A DNA stretch of 40,593 nt from Hypholoma sublateritium FD-334 SS-4 (lineage: Eukaryota; Basidiomycota; Agaricomycetes; Agaricales; Strophariaceae), in contig KN817723.1 of the NCBI GenBank assembly GCA_000827495.1, positions 1 through 40,593 on the forward strand. Direction: 5' to 3'. Numbering within the stretch: the first letter of the stretch is position 1; the number at the start of each line of letters is the position of its first letter. Positions 11,001 through 22,600 of this stretch are shown here, in pieces. The position numbers were made by a program, and so were the translations under genes. Below the pieces are notes generated by a model, which saw nothing but the letters and a program-made list of their open reading frames with translations, ran no database searches and was not told the DNA's origin.

Positions 11001-11561
11001 AGGAGGACGAGGACAGTGGGGACGACGAGAGCGAGAGCGTGGAGGAGAGTTCGGCGACGGGTGATGAGGACGAGGGTGAGGATGACGGCGACGAGGAGGA
11101 GGAAGAGGACGAGGCCCCGGTTGTTAGTGATGCGCGCAGCATTCGTAGCTTCGAGAGCATGCTCAGCGCAAGCAAGGGCAAGTCCAAGAACACCCGCTCG
11201 AGAAAGAGCCTCTCTGACCGGCTGGCGTCGGTCTCTGCGTTTGCGAGCCTCAAGGTGCGTGTGCATCCATACTCATTGAGATTCCGCCGCTAATATTTTC
11301 ACACTGCAGGGAACGGACCCACCGTCGAAGCGAAACTCGCTTCTTCAGCAGAGCGCAGCACACAGCCCGGCGTCTTCGCGCGCTGCGTCCCCGCGCGCTG
11401 CGTCCCCGGCGCCCACGCAGCTGCTGCGCCTGGCGCCGCCGAAACAGCGTTATATGAACTGTGCGCCGGACGACCTGCGGCTTTCCGAAATCGGCGAGTT
11501 GCTACGCGAATACCGGCGACTCGTAGATGGCATTCGTTCGATAGGCGGGTTTGAGGAGTAG
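8047..11561 (+). CDS. VPS9-domain Rab5-type guanine nucleotide exchange factor
   Basis: Seven exons: 8047-8490, 8540-8688, 8737-9648, 9696-9862, 9915-9992, 10050-11254, 11310-11561; 1068 residues. The first 220 or so residues and the stretch from about 255 to 330 are largely disordered. A helical region near 365-500 leads into the VPS9 fold. Its N-terminal helices (about 500-590, ending AAHKIVVDGL) are separated by roughly 100 Pro/Ser/Thr-rich residues from the catalytic part, which begins DVLLPLIIFSVVKANPPHL (about 689) and includes the Asp of DVLLP and the Tyr of ESYCLINLL (about 727). These two residues are the essential pair in Rabex-5 and Vps9. The C-terminal third is Ser/Ala-rich with a Glu/Asp run at about 945-965. 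The likely role is activating Rab5/Vps21 on endosomes. The fifth intron (57 bp) is open and in frame, so it could be misread as coding. Confidence 0.85.
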
Positions 11562-11872
11562 GCGAGTAGGAGATGTGCCATCTTTCATAGATTTAGATTC
11601 CTTGCGGGAATTTTCTGGGGTTGTAGAGTAGTCGCTTTTTTCTTAATATTTTTCTGGGCCTCAAATGAGTCTTCGGAACTTGCGTATTACAAGCAGGTCG
11701 GGCTGCGATGATTCTTGTCAAGCACTGGAAACAAAATGGAAGCAACGTCATTTATGACTCCTGTATTGTATTAGCATCTCGGAGTGTGCCGTCAAATAAT
11801 CAGCTGCTCCCGATCTGGTCATAGAGAGCATCTTATCAGTACACCGATGGCGTTATGGTGTTTAAATATCGC
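11562..11872. other. Intergenic
   Basis: About 310 bases of 3' flank of the VPS9 gene and upstream region of the inhibitor gene. Nothing was recognised apart from the TATA box that follows. Confidence 0.4.
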
Positions 11873-11880
11873 TATATAAG
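11873..11880 (+). promoter_or_regulatory. TATA box of the I9 inhibitor gene
   Basis: TATATAAG lies 77 bp before the ATG at 11957, followed by a pyrimidine-rich leader (CTTCCTTCCT) typical of fungal transcription starts. This supports the start of the small gene. Confidence 0.6.
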
Positions 11881-11956
11881 CCCGCGCAGTGCCCAGTGGC
11901 CGCGCACTTCCTTCCTTCCTCATCGCCACATAATATTCTACAACTCGCTCACCACG

Positions 11957-12436
11957 ATGTCTACAGGAACCCAACAGAAGTTCGTATATCAGACCCTTAT
12001 GTCCCTGTACCAGAAGTGACCGTTTACAATTGCCCGACAGATTCATCGTCGTTTTCAAGGACGACGTCACATCCGACGAGATCACCAAGTATGTGAATGA
12101 GATAACAGAGGCTGGTATGTGTCTCAGCTTCATACAAACCTGTATAAGCCTCTCAATGTGATCTATCTAGGTGGAACTATCAAAGAACGCTATGATACAG
12201 GGGCCGGGATACTCAATGTGCGCGTACACATCTACGATTCCATCCATCCGTCTGACAATCTTGAAGGGCTTCGCTGCAACGATCCCTGAATCCTACCTCA
12301 CAAGCTTGCAGTCCCTGCAGGGAAGTGTTGTTGACTACATCGGTGCGCGCGCCTTGCGAATAAGCTTGTTTCTGACTGACTGATAAATCGTGCAATCTTA
12401 TCATCAGAACAAGACGGTGTTGTTACTACTCAGTAG
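11957..12436 (+). CDS. Small proteinase inhibitor, I9 (subtilisin-propeptide) family
   Basis: Five tiny exons, 11957-11979, 12041-12114, 12171-12217, 12267-12342 and 12408-12436, encode 82 residues. The chain follows the I9 fold: FIVVFKDDVTSDEI (first strand and helix start), a helix to NEITEAGG, then GFAATIPESYL, LQSLQGS and VDYIEQDGVVTTQ. Stand-alone proteins of this type in mushrooms (for example Pleurotus POIA1) inhibit subtilisin-like proteinases, and in yeast the related Pbi2 acts on vacuolar proteinase B. No signal peptide is present, so a cytosolic or vacuolar site is more likely than secretion. Every splice junction restores a family motif; no single exon is long enough to be found by ordinary open-frame search. 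Confidence 0.88.
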
Positions 12437-12997
12437 ATTGCCGACATATTTAAGCGTAGGCCGCCTTTTACCGCCTTCTTTGACTGTAGCGGTTTGACAG
12501 CGGTGCTTGTGAAGAGCTGTATGTGAGGTTGTAATTATAGCGGCGGACTTTTAGTAAATGTAGTAAATAATACTGGCGTTGAGGACTCTCTGGTTGGGAC
12601 TCCGAATCTTAGTAGACGCGCAAGTCTTTCCAGAAGTTGTATTCACGGTCTTGATTTCGTAATTGGAGGCCTTCAATTCTCTTGTGTTTCAAGAGTTCAA
12701 GTCGCCTTGTATTCTTGGATGAGCCGATGAGTTCTCCAATTAACACCATGGTAAGTACTTACTGGTGACTCTTGGGTGACTCACTGTTGGCGGGACAATG
12801 GCAGGGTAAGTACCGGACTCGGAGTCATTTAATTAAATCGACGGCCCGGCAGACCCGAACTCACGTTTTCGCTGCCTCGCGTTCTTAACCACCAACATCC
12901 AAGGCCACCACGGTTTCTTGGGCAATCGTCAGACAAAACTAACCCAGAGTTACAAATACCCCATATCAAGCTCGTGTTGATCAGCCATGCAGCAGTA
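12437..12997. other. Intergenic with a 12-bp palindrome
   Basis: About 560 bases. GTAAGTACTTAC at 12751-12762 is a perfect 12-bp palindrome placed directly after an ATG (12748-12750), and GTAAGTACC recurs near 12807. The ATG followed at once by a splice-donor-like sequence could be a minimal first exon of the next gene, but no convincing acceptor joins it. Otherwise nothing was recognised. Confidence 0.35.
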
Positions 12998-15900
12998 ATG
13001 TACAACGGAATGCTTCGACAATACGGCATCGCCACACCGACATCATTGACGCCAGTGCATCATCCAGAAGACGCACAACCTAACGAACGAGGTAGTAAAC
13101 GAACACAGAAGGCTCCGCCTCGAATAGCTACTACAGCCCCGCCACGCGGTGACAGCAACGGGTTTCAACGAGGTGGATATCGTGGACGCAACATGTATCG
13201 AGGTGGGCCGTTCACACAATACGCTGTGCGGGGCAACAGCTCGTGGAGAGAACGAGGCGGCGGTCAGGGACGTAGCAGAGAGACGGGGAGAAATCCAGTA
13301 ACGAACAACTTTCAACAGGCGCAGGCAAGCGGTTTCGGTACGTTCCGCTCATCGTATGCCACTCCGGATGCTTACGCCAGATTTTAGCATCGACGTCGAA
13401 TGTACATTGGAGTCGACAAGAAAGCGGATTATCGAGGGATGCGTCTACTTACCCCAGTGCGGTGCCTTATACAGCTTCCGTTTCTATGGCCAGCACATCC
13501 ATGAACTACACGGAGTCCGGACCTTACGCTCGAAAGCCGCAGAATCACCCATACTCTATGCCACGATCGCATCCTTCAAGAGGGCGGGGTGAGATACCCA
13601 TCAGAGGGAACATAAGAGCAGACCATTACCGACATGCAAACAGTGGGTTTCTTCTTCTATCAAACTAGTCCTGATGTTCAAGCCGTATATTAGCATCGAC
13701 AGTACATTGGTGGAGTGGACAAGAAACCGGTATACCAAGTGGCGTGAAGTCGTTGATGCCCACCGTAGGTTCAACCCGTCTTGATGTCTTGCCCCAAAAT
13801 CCGGAAACCGTAGCGCCACGGCACGGCCAATCTTCCAATATGGATCGATCGCGACAGGCATACGGTACCTCTCTCACATTGAAATTTACGCACTGGTGCT
13901 GATAGAAAGCTTTAGCGCCGACGTTAAGAGTACATTGGAGTCGACAAGAGGCTGGTTTATTAAGGAATGTACCAGTCGATGTCGACAAGAGGCCGTCGAC
14001 ACCTGAGGTTTCGTCAGGGAACTCGACCGAATCTGAAGCACCCGCTTCAAAACCGGAGATCAAGGCGCGGTCGCCTCCTGCAGTGCGCCCAAGCATACCC
14101 CGAAAACGCCCTGCTAGTGATCATTGGTCTAAACAAAGTACGACACCGCCAAGACACGCACAATCACCAACGCTTCGTTCTGCTGCGGGCCAACCTTTAC
14201 CTGAGGAGCACGCGAATGGCAAGGACGATGCAATAATAGTGTCCAGCGAACCGGAGTGGTATCTGCGCTCGCGGTCACCCACTCCGAAACTCCCTCCTGC
14301 CCCACTGAAGCGCCGGAAGTTGGATGATGATCCTGCCCCGTCGCCAAAGTCAGATATCATCATTATTGAGAGAACACCATCGCCCAAGGTCCGGGCCAGC
14401 ATTCCTCTGCCTGGACGAAAGCCAACCCCCGCTCGAAAAAAGGATACCCCAATTCACGTCCAGGAAAAGGGGAAGAAATCGCAAGCAAGTCCCTCCGTGA
14501 AGCAGGAACATCGTTCGCCGACACCCGTCGAGGCACTCAAGCCTGAGCGAAAGCTGATCTCTGAATCTGCCCAGTTTTACCCCATGCCAGAATCCTGCAG
14601 GAAAGTTAATCCGGATTTCGCGCAATGCAGGAAGGCCCACTTTCAGGAGAAGAGCAAGGAGTTGCTCAGGCTCGGACTGCGGAAGACTAAGGCATTTTGG
14701 AGGTGCATATCCTTTCCTTGATGTCCCATAGGTACTGATTACTCCTCAGAGATGATGGTTTGGTGATCGAATGGTAACGGTGTTCCCTGATACCAGTGGA
14801 AATACTGTAGTGCTAACGTGTGCCACCTTCAGGACGAGCAGCATACCCGTCTGGTCTGATACGTTGAAGCCTGACACTCTCGATCTCGCGACCGCAATCC
14901 AACGCGCATATGAGGTTAACGACATGAGAACACCCAAACGAAAACGGGACAATCCGGCCTCGGGCAGCGTCTCCAGTGATAGTGTTCCTCAAGTGTCTGC
15001 CGCAAGTCCTGACAAAAAGAAGGGACCTGCCGCCAAAAAGGAAGCACTGAAACACTGGGCAGCTGGAGTCCCTCTGGAAGATATCGAGAGCGTGGCAACC
15101 GTTTCGAGGGCGTCTACTCGGGCGGAGAAGGAGAAGGAAAGTCCAAGCAAGCGCCTTGCGCTCCCTACGCGACAGACCAATGCAAAGCCACCGTCGACTT
15201 CCTCGAACCTTCCCAAGCCGCCGTTCAAACTCCCTGATCCATCAGCGGCGCTGCCATCCAAGGAGTGGCGGGCCACGGCCGAGGTGCTCCCACTCCCGTC
15301 GAAACGTATGGTATTCAAACCAACAAATCCTCGCAAGAGCCAGGGAACCACGCAGGATGCGCCCATTACTGCGGCGAAAGGAGCGCCCCTTCCCACGCGG
15401 GGCCGGAAGAACGACGTAAATGGAGCCGAATCCTCGCAGTCTGAGAGCAATGTGGACACCCACGTCGGGAGCGCGACGTGTCCTCGTGAAACGGCGTCTA
15501 CACCTGCCGTGATATTGCCACTGTCACGGGTGTCCGTATCCAGGGATCGCCGCACGCCCGAATCCGCGAGGTCCCCCACGCTGGTCAACGAAAGCATGTC
15601 GAGACACGCTTCACATGCACCAATCGAAAGGCTCCGAAATGAAGGACTGGAATCCATATCAGGTTCTGTTTCTCGGGATTTCGACGAAAGAGGGGTTGAT
15701 GGAGACGAGGATTGTGATCTGGAATCTGTCGCGCTGGATTTACTTCATGGTACCCCAGACCCAGACGGAGTGGATGTATCCTCAGACGATGGTGAAAATG
15801 TGGATGAAGAAACGGAATACAGTGTCCAACAATTTATCTCCAAGTTAGTGCCTCTGCGTGCACCCTACGCTAATGATTAGCACTCATCTGTTCCGCTGTT

Positions 15901-16610
15901 AGGTATGCAAGCATGTTTGACTCTGACCGCCGCAGCTTGAAAAAGGCGTACGCGAAGGATGCATTGTTCTCCTGCCGTGTGCACCATGCCCAACCAAATT
16001 CGTGTGCTTCGCTCTTTATTCCAGAGAGTAAGGACTCCTTCCGATCTTCGCGTAAGTCCAGCGCGTTCTATTTTCCGCCGCCTCTCATCCCGCCCAATGT
16101 AGATTCGCGTACCTCAGTGTCCCAGGTAATACGGGGGCGCACACAAATATGCGACCAGCTGCTTTCCCTGGGGCAGTACCAGTTCATCCCCCGCGGCGTT
16201 CCGGAGAACCCTATGTACACCTGGTCTATCCCTAAAATTTCTGGGGTGCGCGAAGGCATTCTGCTATCACTGCATGGCGAGGTCGTCAAGACTGGCTCAA
16301 CACCGGCTATGGACCACCGTCTGGCCGTCGACCAGACGTTCCTCCTGCGCCAGCGCACGGCCGACGACGATACGGACGACGACGATGGAACTGACATGTG
16401 CGTGTTCCTTGTTCTTCGCGCCTGCCTGTGTGGCAATTAATAGAAATACCCGCTAAATGATATTTGCCTGACAGCCCGGGCCAGACAAATTTAAAGAACT
16501 TCTGGCCGCTGGCAGTTGTATCCCACCAGATGGCCGCGCGGTCAACCCCACTGCTAGACGTGGACAAACTTAAAGGCCAGTTGGGATGGATCCACGATAT
16601 TTTGCAGTGA
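12998..16610 (+). CDS. RGG-rich disordered protein with C-terminal NTF2-like domain (Mex67/NXF type)
   Basis: Eight exons: 12998-13337, 13388-13588, 13694-13864, 13916-14702, 14750-14773, 14833-15843, 15903-16397, 16475-16610; about 1054 residues. Exon 1 is rich in Arg and Gly (GYRGRNMYRGG, RERGGGQGRSRE), as in RNA-binding tails. Exons 2, 3 and 4 all begin with the same motif (VHWSRQESGL, VHWWSGQETGI, VHWSRQEAGL) in the same phase. A long charged, Pro/Ser-rich region with nuclear-signal-like KRKR and KRRK follows. From about residue 840, SKYASMFDSDRRSLKKAY begins an NTF2-like domain; LSLHGEVVKTG, DQTFLLRQ and FWPLAVVSHQM complete it, resembling the NTF2 part of mRNA exporter Mex67/NXF1. No LRR, RRM or UBA domain is seen. 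A 51-bp in-frame stretch (16052-16102, GTAAGT to TAG) may be a further intron. The role in mRNA export is inference. Confidence 0.75.
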
Positions 16611-17433
16611 CCCCACAAATGCTTCTCCTATTCCCAGGAATAGGGAGGCATGATCATTGCCTCGTCAGTGCGTTTTTCGCCGTCAGTTCTCATGGAGTGT
16701 ATTTGTGATGTTAGACACCGTATATGTATATGTATAAACTCTGGATTTAGTAAGAGGGGTCGCGGATTATCCATTATCTCCAATGCAAATATCACGCCTG
16801 GATGTTCCCTGCGACCTGGTGATTTACTTGTGTCAATCTGGGCCTACAATGTGGAGTGGTGAGTACCGATCCTATCGTCAAGGATAATAGAATCCCATAA
16901 AGTCGTGATAAGAATGTTGACCGCAGTATTCTCTTTACTTAACATTGCACGAGTTCACGAAGGGTAGCACGGCGCCCCCCCTCTTCATAGATATAGAAGT
17001 GTTTATTTATACCTGACTGAATTTAATCTTGACTGAATTCAAATTCGGCAACTGATTCAGATACAATGTCACTTCGGCATGGAAAGGCATGGAAAATCAA
17101 GGTGAACAGCCTTGAACAGCCCATGTATCAGTACGAAGGCAAACTCTGATCTGTGTACTCGAATTAGCAAAAAGATTGGCATTCGTCGCGTTCTGTGAAT
17201 GCAAGCAGTGCCTGCCAAGACTGTACAAAAATATGTTACACATTCAGAGAATCTAACAGAGGTCATCCTAATTCACAACATTAGAATTGGTATCGTAATG
17301 AGTACCAGGAGATACATATGGGTCTACACTGGGAAATAGTAAGCATTGGGTGATAGCAAAAATACTTCTGGAACCTGACAGGCAAAATATCGCTCTGACA
17401 GGCTACTACATGGAGGGCATTCGGGGAGAAGAT
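16611..17433. other. Intergenic between convergent genes
   Basis: About 820 AT-rich bases between the 3' ends of the NTF2-like gene and the ammonium transporter gene. No coding frame longer than 70 codons and no repeat was found. Confidence 0.4.
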
Positions 17434-19408
17434 TTACGACGACCCGCGCGACTCTCTCATTTCCGTCTTTCCATCTTCCAGGCTGGGGGAGAATGCGTAC
17501 ACGCTGGGCTTGAGCTCGAGGTCCAGGCCGACGTAGTCGTAAGCAAACTCTCCCATGTCCGCCTGGTCAATACCCACGATCTCTGTCTCCTCGTCCACAC
17601 GCAGACGGAGGCCGGGAATATAGTGCATGATCCACAGGATGATTGTCTTTCATGACATATGTGAGATAGTCGCCCACGCAGTAGAAAAAAATAAGAAAGA
17701 GACGCACGGTCATGACGAACGAGTATCCGAGGCCGGAGGCCGAGTCGGCGAGATGGATGGCGAGCTGGATATAATGGTGGTCCAGCCAGCCTCCTGGAAT
17801 AGTGGTGATGCCATCGAAACCCGCAACGCTGGCCTGCGCGAAAAGCGCGGTCAGAATGTTGCCAATGACACCTCCGACGGCGTGCGAAGCAAAGATCTAA
17901 AAACAGGTCAGGCACTGGGGAATGAATAAGCGGACATGTGCTAACATCGAGAGAATCGTCGTAGCCAGCGAAGAACTTCAATTGCGTGGCAAAGTTGCAA
18001 AGTGTACCGGCCATGAAGCCAAATAAGACGGCAGCCGCTGGGCGAAAAAGAATAGAATAAGGTTATGTGCCTCGCGTATAGGAATGGACAACTCACGCGA
18101 GCCCACGTATCCAGAACCTGGGGTAATTGCGACGAGACCTGCGATAGCTCCTGAACAGAAACCAACAGCGGACCACTTCCTTTCAATGCGGTAATCCTGC
18201 CAAGACGAATCAGTCGAAGAACTTCGATATCAGACGAATCTGAGATATTTACCCAGAGCATCCAGGTCAGTCCACCAACGCTGGCAGCCAAGTTAGTGAC
18301 GATACAGGCCTGAGCGGCACGAAGGTTGGCAGCGAGGGCAGAGCCTCCGTTGAAGCCTGTATGTGAATGTAAGTTGAGTTTATTCTCATAAAACGTGAAT
18401 AGAGAGAAGGTGACGTACCGAACCATCCGAACCAGAGGAAAATTGTGCCAAGGATAACATAGGTGGTGTTATGCGGCTTGTAGGCAAGGGCTTCAGTTCC
18501 GTATCCGCGACGTTTGCCCAGATATACTGAGATGGCAAGAGCAGCTGTTCCGGAAGAAATGTGGACTGGGGTTCCACCAGCGAAATCAAGACCGCCAAGC
18601 TTGGCGGACCATCCGTGGGTGTTCCATGTCCAGCAAGCAATAGGATCATAAACGAGTGTGGACCATACAAAGACGAAAACTAGCATGGGGCCAAGGTGGG
18701 CGCGTTCTGCAAAGCCACCGATGGCAAGCATGGGACTGTAAATATTGCTGAATAAATTAGGCATGGCAAACAAGGCAGGAGTACGAACGTGATAGCAGCG
18801 AACATAAGCTGGTAAACACAGTAAACAATAGCGGGAACTTTGGGGCTACCGATGGAGGGTTGAGCAAGGACCCCTTTGAGTCCGAAGTATTCTACAGGAC
18901 AGCGTCGTTAGTTATATTTGGGATAAGCAATTTCCTGTACTGGACGTACTGAGATCGCCAAGGAATCGGCTTCCTCCTTCGCTGAAAGCCAGAGAGAAGC
19001 CCCAGAAGAACCACTGAGAGAGCTGTAATTATTTTGATCCTGCGGTAAACGATGGCTGATATTCACCTGGAAAGAGACAACAGCAATGGTCATCATGCTG
19101 AGGTAGATCATGGATAAAGCATTTTTCCGTCTTCAGGTCGAGGACGTTAATCAGTCACTAACGTTGCTAGTCTCCTGGAAGCTCACCTAAGAAGTCCAGA
19201 GTAGAAGAATCCAACGCCGGGAACCATTATCCATACCAAAGCTGTCGAAGCAAGTACCCATGCGATATCTCCTGGGTTGTAGACGACTTCGGTGGGAGGG
19301 CTCACATCAGTGTCGAACCACTCAAGGGAGCCCGCTAATGCAATGTGAGCACCAAAAAGTAAGTACGACTGTCGCAGACTTACAACCGTCGTAGGTGACA
19401 TTCACCAT
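17434..19408 (-). CDS. MEP2: Ammonium transporter, Amt/Mep family (Mep2-type)
   Basis: Eleven exons read leftward: 19408-19384, 19334-19187, 19130-19067, 19013-18950, 18891-18789, 18735-18419, 18356-18253, 18196-18097, 18037-17946, 17896-17708, 17646-17434; 472 residues, the usual length for 11 membrane helices. Key signatures are VPGVGFFYSGLLRRKNALSM at helices 1-2, ACWTWNTHGW, DFAGGTPVHISSG and IFASHAVGGVIGNI. Both pore histidines are present (His193 and His344). Mep1 and Mep3 of yeast have Glu at the first site, so this is the Mep2 type, the class that in yeast also signals nitrogen limitation for filamentous growth. The cytosolic tail starts after WIMHYIPGLRLR and contains EEDTEIVG-like and YDYVGLDLE motifs common in fungal Mep2. 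Expression is probably under GATA-factor control, given the sites upstream. The first exon is only 25 nt (MVNVTYDG). Confidence 0.95.
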
Positions 19409-19489
19409 CGTTGGTATGAGGGGGTCAGGGGAAAGGGAATAAAATCAGGAGCCAAGGAAGTGGCACTGTATATGTACAGCTTTGATGGC

Positions 19490-19692
19490 CTATCGTTGAC
19501 GGTGGGAACGTGCCGAATCGGAATGCGTTGCTCGCTATTTTTAGCTGCTTATATGGCTGTCAGAGATAACGACGAATGATGGACCGGATTCCAGCGAAAA
19601 TGGCAACTTTAGAACACATGCTCTCGAATGTGGATCTATGAGGTGGCACTCGTGCGACCCGTCGCTGTAATGTATGGGTAATAAAATGATAA
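19490..19692. promoter_or_regulatory. Cluster of three GATA (HGATAR) sites upstream of the ammonium transporter
   Basis: Within 285 bp upstream of the start codon are CGATAG on the minus strand (19490-19495), AGATAA on + (19564-19569) and TGATAA on + (19687-19692). Fungal nitrogen regulators of the AreA/Nit2 type bind HGATAR, and clusters of such sites are usual before ammonium permease genes. Such short sites also occur by chance, so their use is inference. Confidence 0.45.
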
Positions 19693-22600
19693 GGAACGAA
19701 AAAAGCATCAGCCACTGTAGCCTTCACTTACTTGGATGCTAATGGTATGTAGAAGCGAATGTTCAGGGTAACATATCGTGAGCCTCGACTCGGTTGGTGA
19801 GTATACCCTTTGACGTATATGAGAAGCTGTGCGAACTCAGTTGTCTTAAGGTAAATACTCTTGTTTTCCAAGGATTCAGAGAAGCAGTCCTTAAATTTAG
19901 CAAGGGATCAGTATATTCCAAGTCAAAGTCTTGGAACGGAGGATATCACGACGCTCGAAGCCACATAGAAAATTTTCCGTAAAAGTCGCGCGGCAATCTG
20001 TACGTTCTCGGTGCTCGGACTCTGAAATATCCGTAGCGAGTGGCTTATCGCGTGTCGACATGGTATTAACGATGCCGGTACAATTAATATGGCCTCTACC
20101 CGATTGTCGAGCTTCGTCGAGCGGCGTTTACTACTATATGTCCCAGTTAGTTTCCCCGGAATTTGAGTTGGTAAAATCTCACAGCTGAGTGACTGGCTCA
20201 GTTGTATCAGGTTGCATCTATGAGTCTTGGGCGCCTATTCGAATATTACTGATATCAAATTGTTCAAACTCCGTTGATTTTGAAATTCGTCTAGATCCTA
20301 CTTACATTGAGCGCTTACAATAATTGCCCGTGGTTTGTTAGAGCTCTGGTCTCGCGGAAAGTCGAAAAATCAGTCGCGTTTGGATTCGAATCAAATATTA
20401 AGGACATCAAATCTCTACGTGCACCGCAATCGGACTGTTGAAGAGGGGCAACCTTGAAAAGTACATTTTTCCAAATCGGTTCAAAGACAAATGTTGGATA
20501 AATGTATGGAACCACAGAGAATACCTTGCAGCGCAGGATAATACGAAACCAACCTTTATTTGAACTTTTCTGTTTAACTGTTCTAACTCTTCGTTTGATG
20601 TAAACGCTCGTTTCCCGACGATCAGGGTCTTATTACCTTTCTAAGACCGCGGAACGTCCACGTTACATTGTGAAATTCCTTATTCGAGAACCGCTATACA
20701 AACTATATCGAATTATAATGAATATATCTTTGATTACTTTATGCTATAACAAATCTTTCTGTAGTGCCATAAATTCAGTCCATCTGTACATACTTAGCAG
20801 GCAGACAACCAATTTGTAGGCTTGGTGTAGCCGTAGCATGGCGCCGGTCGCAGGGGAGCTCATTCATTTTCTGTGCATCTACCATGTACTTGTAAAGTCA
20901 TCACTATCATCGTATCCAAATTATATAAACCGTCTGCTCATGCCACTACCTTTCTGCGGTGTGATTCATGTGTTTCCATCCAGCTTGCACATGCATGATT
21001 GCCACGCAGGCGCTTATGCTTTCTATAAACCTGATTCTGATGTCTGTGGTGACCCCAATCTAAAGTTAACACTGCGGCGGTGAGAATCGCCGCACACCAT
21101 GAGAGACCCCCTGCTAGCACCACCCAGGCTCTTACTTTGATTTCGCTCGCCGTGATGATCATTTCAGAGCCTCTTTTCAAAATAACGATATGCGGTTCCG
21201 TCGAATCTTGTATAGCCTTCCCCGTACAGCGATGCATAAGTGATGCGACCAGGACGCAAGAACACGAAGACCTAGAAGAGGCACACTTGATTCCGAGATG
21301 AACGTCTGTCCGCACTACTTGCTCGAATAAACTTTCCGACGTGCACAGCACCTCATACTTACCCGCTCTCGTGATCCATCGCCTGGTTCACAACCCGGTT
21401 ACTTCAACCTCCCAGAGCAAGTTTCGACTATCCGGATGCTTGTATACTTCACCGGCAACCGCCTGGCCAATTTACTACTAGGAATCACTTGAAATAGCGC
21501 TTGCGAATAGTGCAGAACTTTTTTTATCCTGAGATTTTACCAGTAGGATCTTAACAATTTTTCTCGTTGGGTTGCTTTCGAGAGCCAGCGACCACTGACA
21601 ATTCTTTCTAATAATAATATTCAAGTTCACCGCTCGTTGTTCGCAGGCTCAATTTTGTACCATGTCGGACTAGGTCGGACTCCTGTCTAACTCCTGTCTG
21701 GATCAAGGGATGATCAATAAATTTCTACCGAGAGGCCAAATTTACATATATCGGCCATGTTAGGGAGATCATTCTGGGTAATGACATGGATTTAACTTAT
21801 TGAAATATTGATTATCGCAGTCTGGCAGAGGGGGAGTCCAACGTGCCGCTCTGCCGATATCCTGAGTCAGCATTCGTGGAAATTGCCGCCCGTGAGGCAA
21901 GCAAGGGCAAGCAGCTTTGCTGGCTCCTTGCTTCAACTTGAACTACCCAACTCTAACCTTCTAAACATAGGCCGAGAAAACAAGGTAAAGGACTTTATTT
22001 AGGAAAATAGACACATCTTTTTCCATAGTCATCAACACAGCTACTCACAAACTCCCAACAGATGTCTATTCGCCGGACCTGATCAGACCCGCCGAATGGA
22101 CGAGAAAAAAGTCGGTCTGGTGACGGAGGTACTAGTAACGATGTCTTCTTATCTAATTCCGACCATCGGGGATGCTGGAAAATCGCCGAGGTCGAATACA
22201 TGTGTATTCAAACCTTGTTCTAGAGCGACTTAACGCTCGGAGAGAACCAGTCGCCCGACGCATCACTGGATGGGAGACGCGACAGGTGTGTATATGCCAA
22301 ATGTGACTGAAAGAGTGATGAAGTTGATCAGTAGTTCTCGTTCCCCACTGATATCAGGTCACCGACAAGACAATTCTCATGACATGTGAATGACAAGGTT
22401 GAGCAATGAGCTCAGCAAGAATCCATGCCTTGGTTGCGAGACTTGCCATGCCCCCTCGCGACCTCGACTCTTCCATCAAATGATTCACTCAAGTCTTGTG
22501 TCGTAGAATGCCATCCATATGTATCCTCCAAATTGTATGAATAGCCTTCTTTATGGAAGAAGCTCTGAATTGATATTGATACGTATGTCTGTTCAGCGCG

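Noticed and set aside
10483..11253. 256-codon Ser-rich minus-strand frame over the VPS9 gene
   Set aside because: It is the shadow of the Glu/Asp- and Ala/Ser-rich coding exon on the + strand, whose frame fits splice sites and the VPS9 motifs.
14989..15657. 222-codon minus-strand frame over the NTF2-like gene
   Set aside because: Shadow of the + strand exon 14833-15843, which links in frame to the NTF2-like domain.
20938..21351. 137-codon minus-strand frame with one hydrophobic stretch
   Set aside because: It starts at GTG rather than ATG, has no recognised motif and no flanking exons that extend it.
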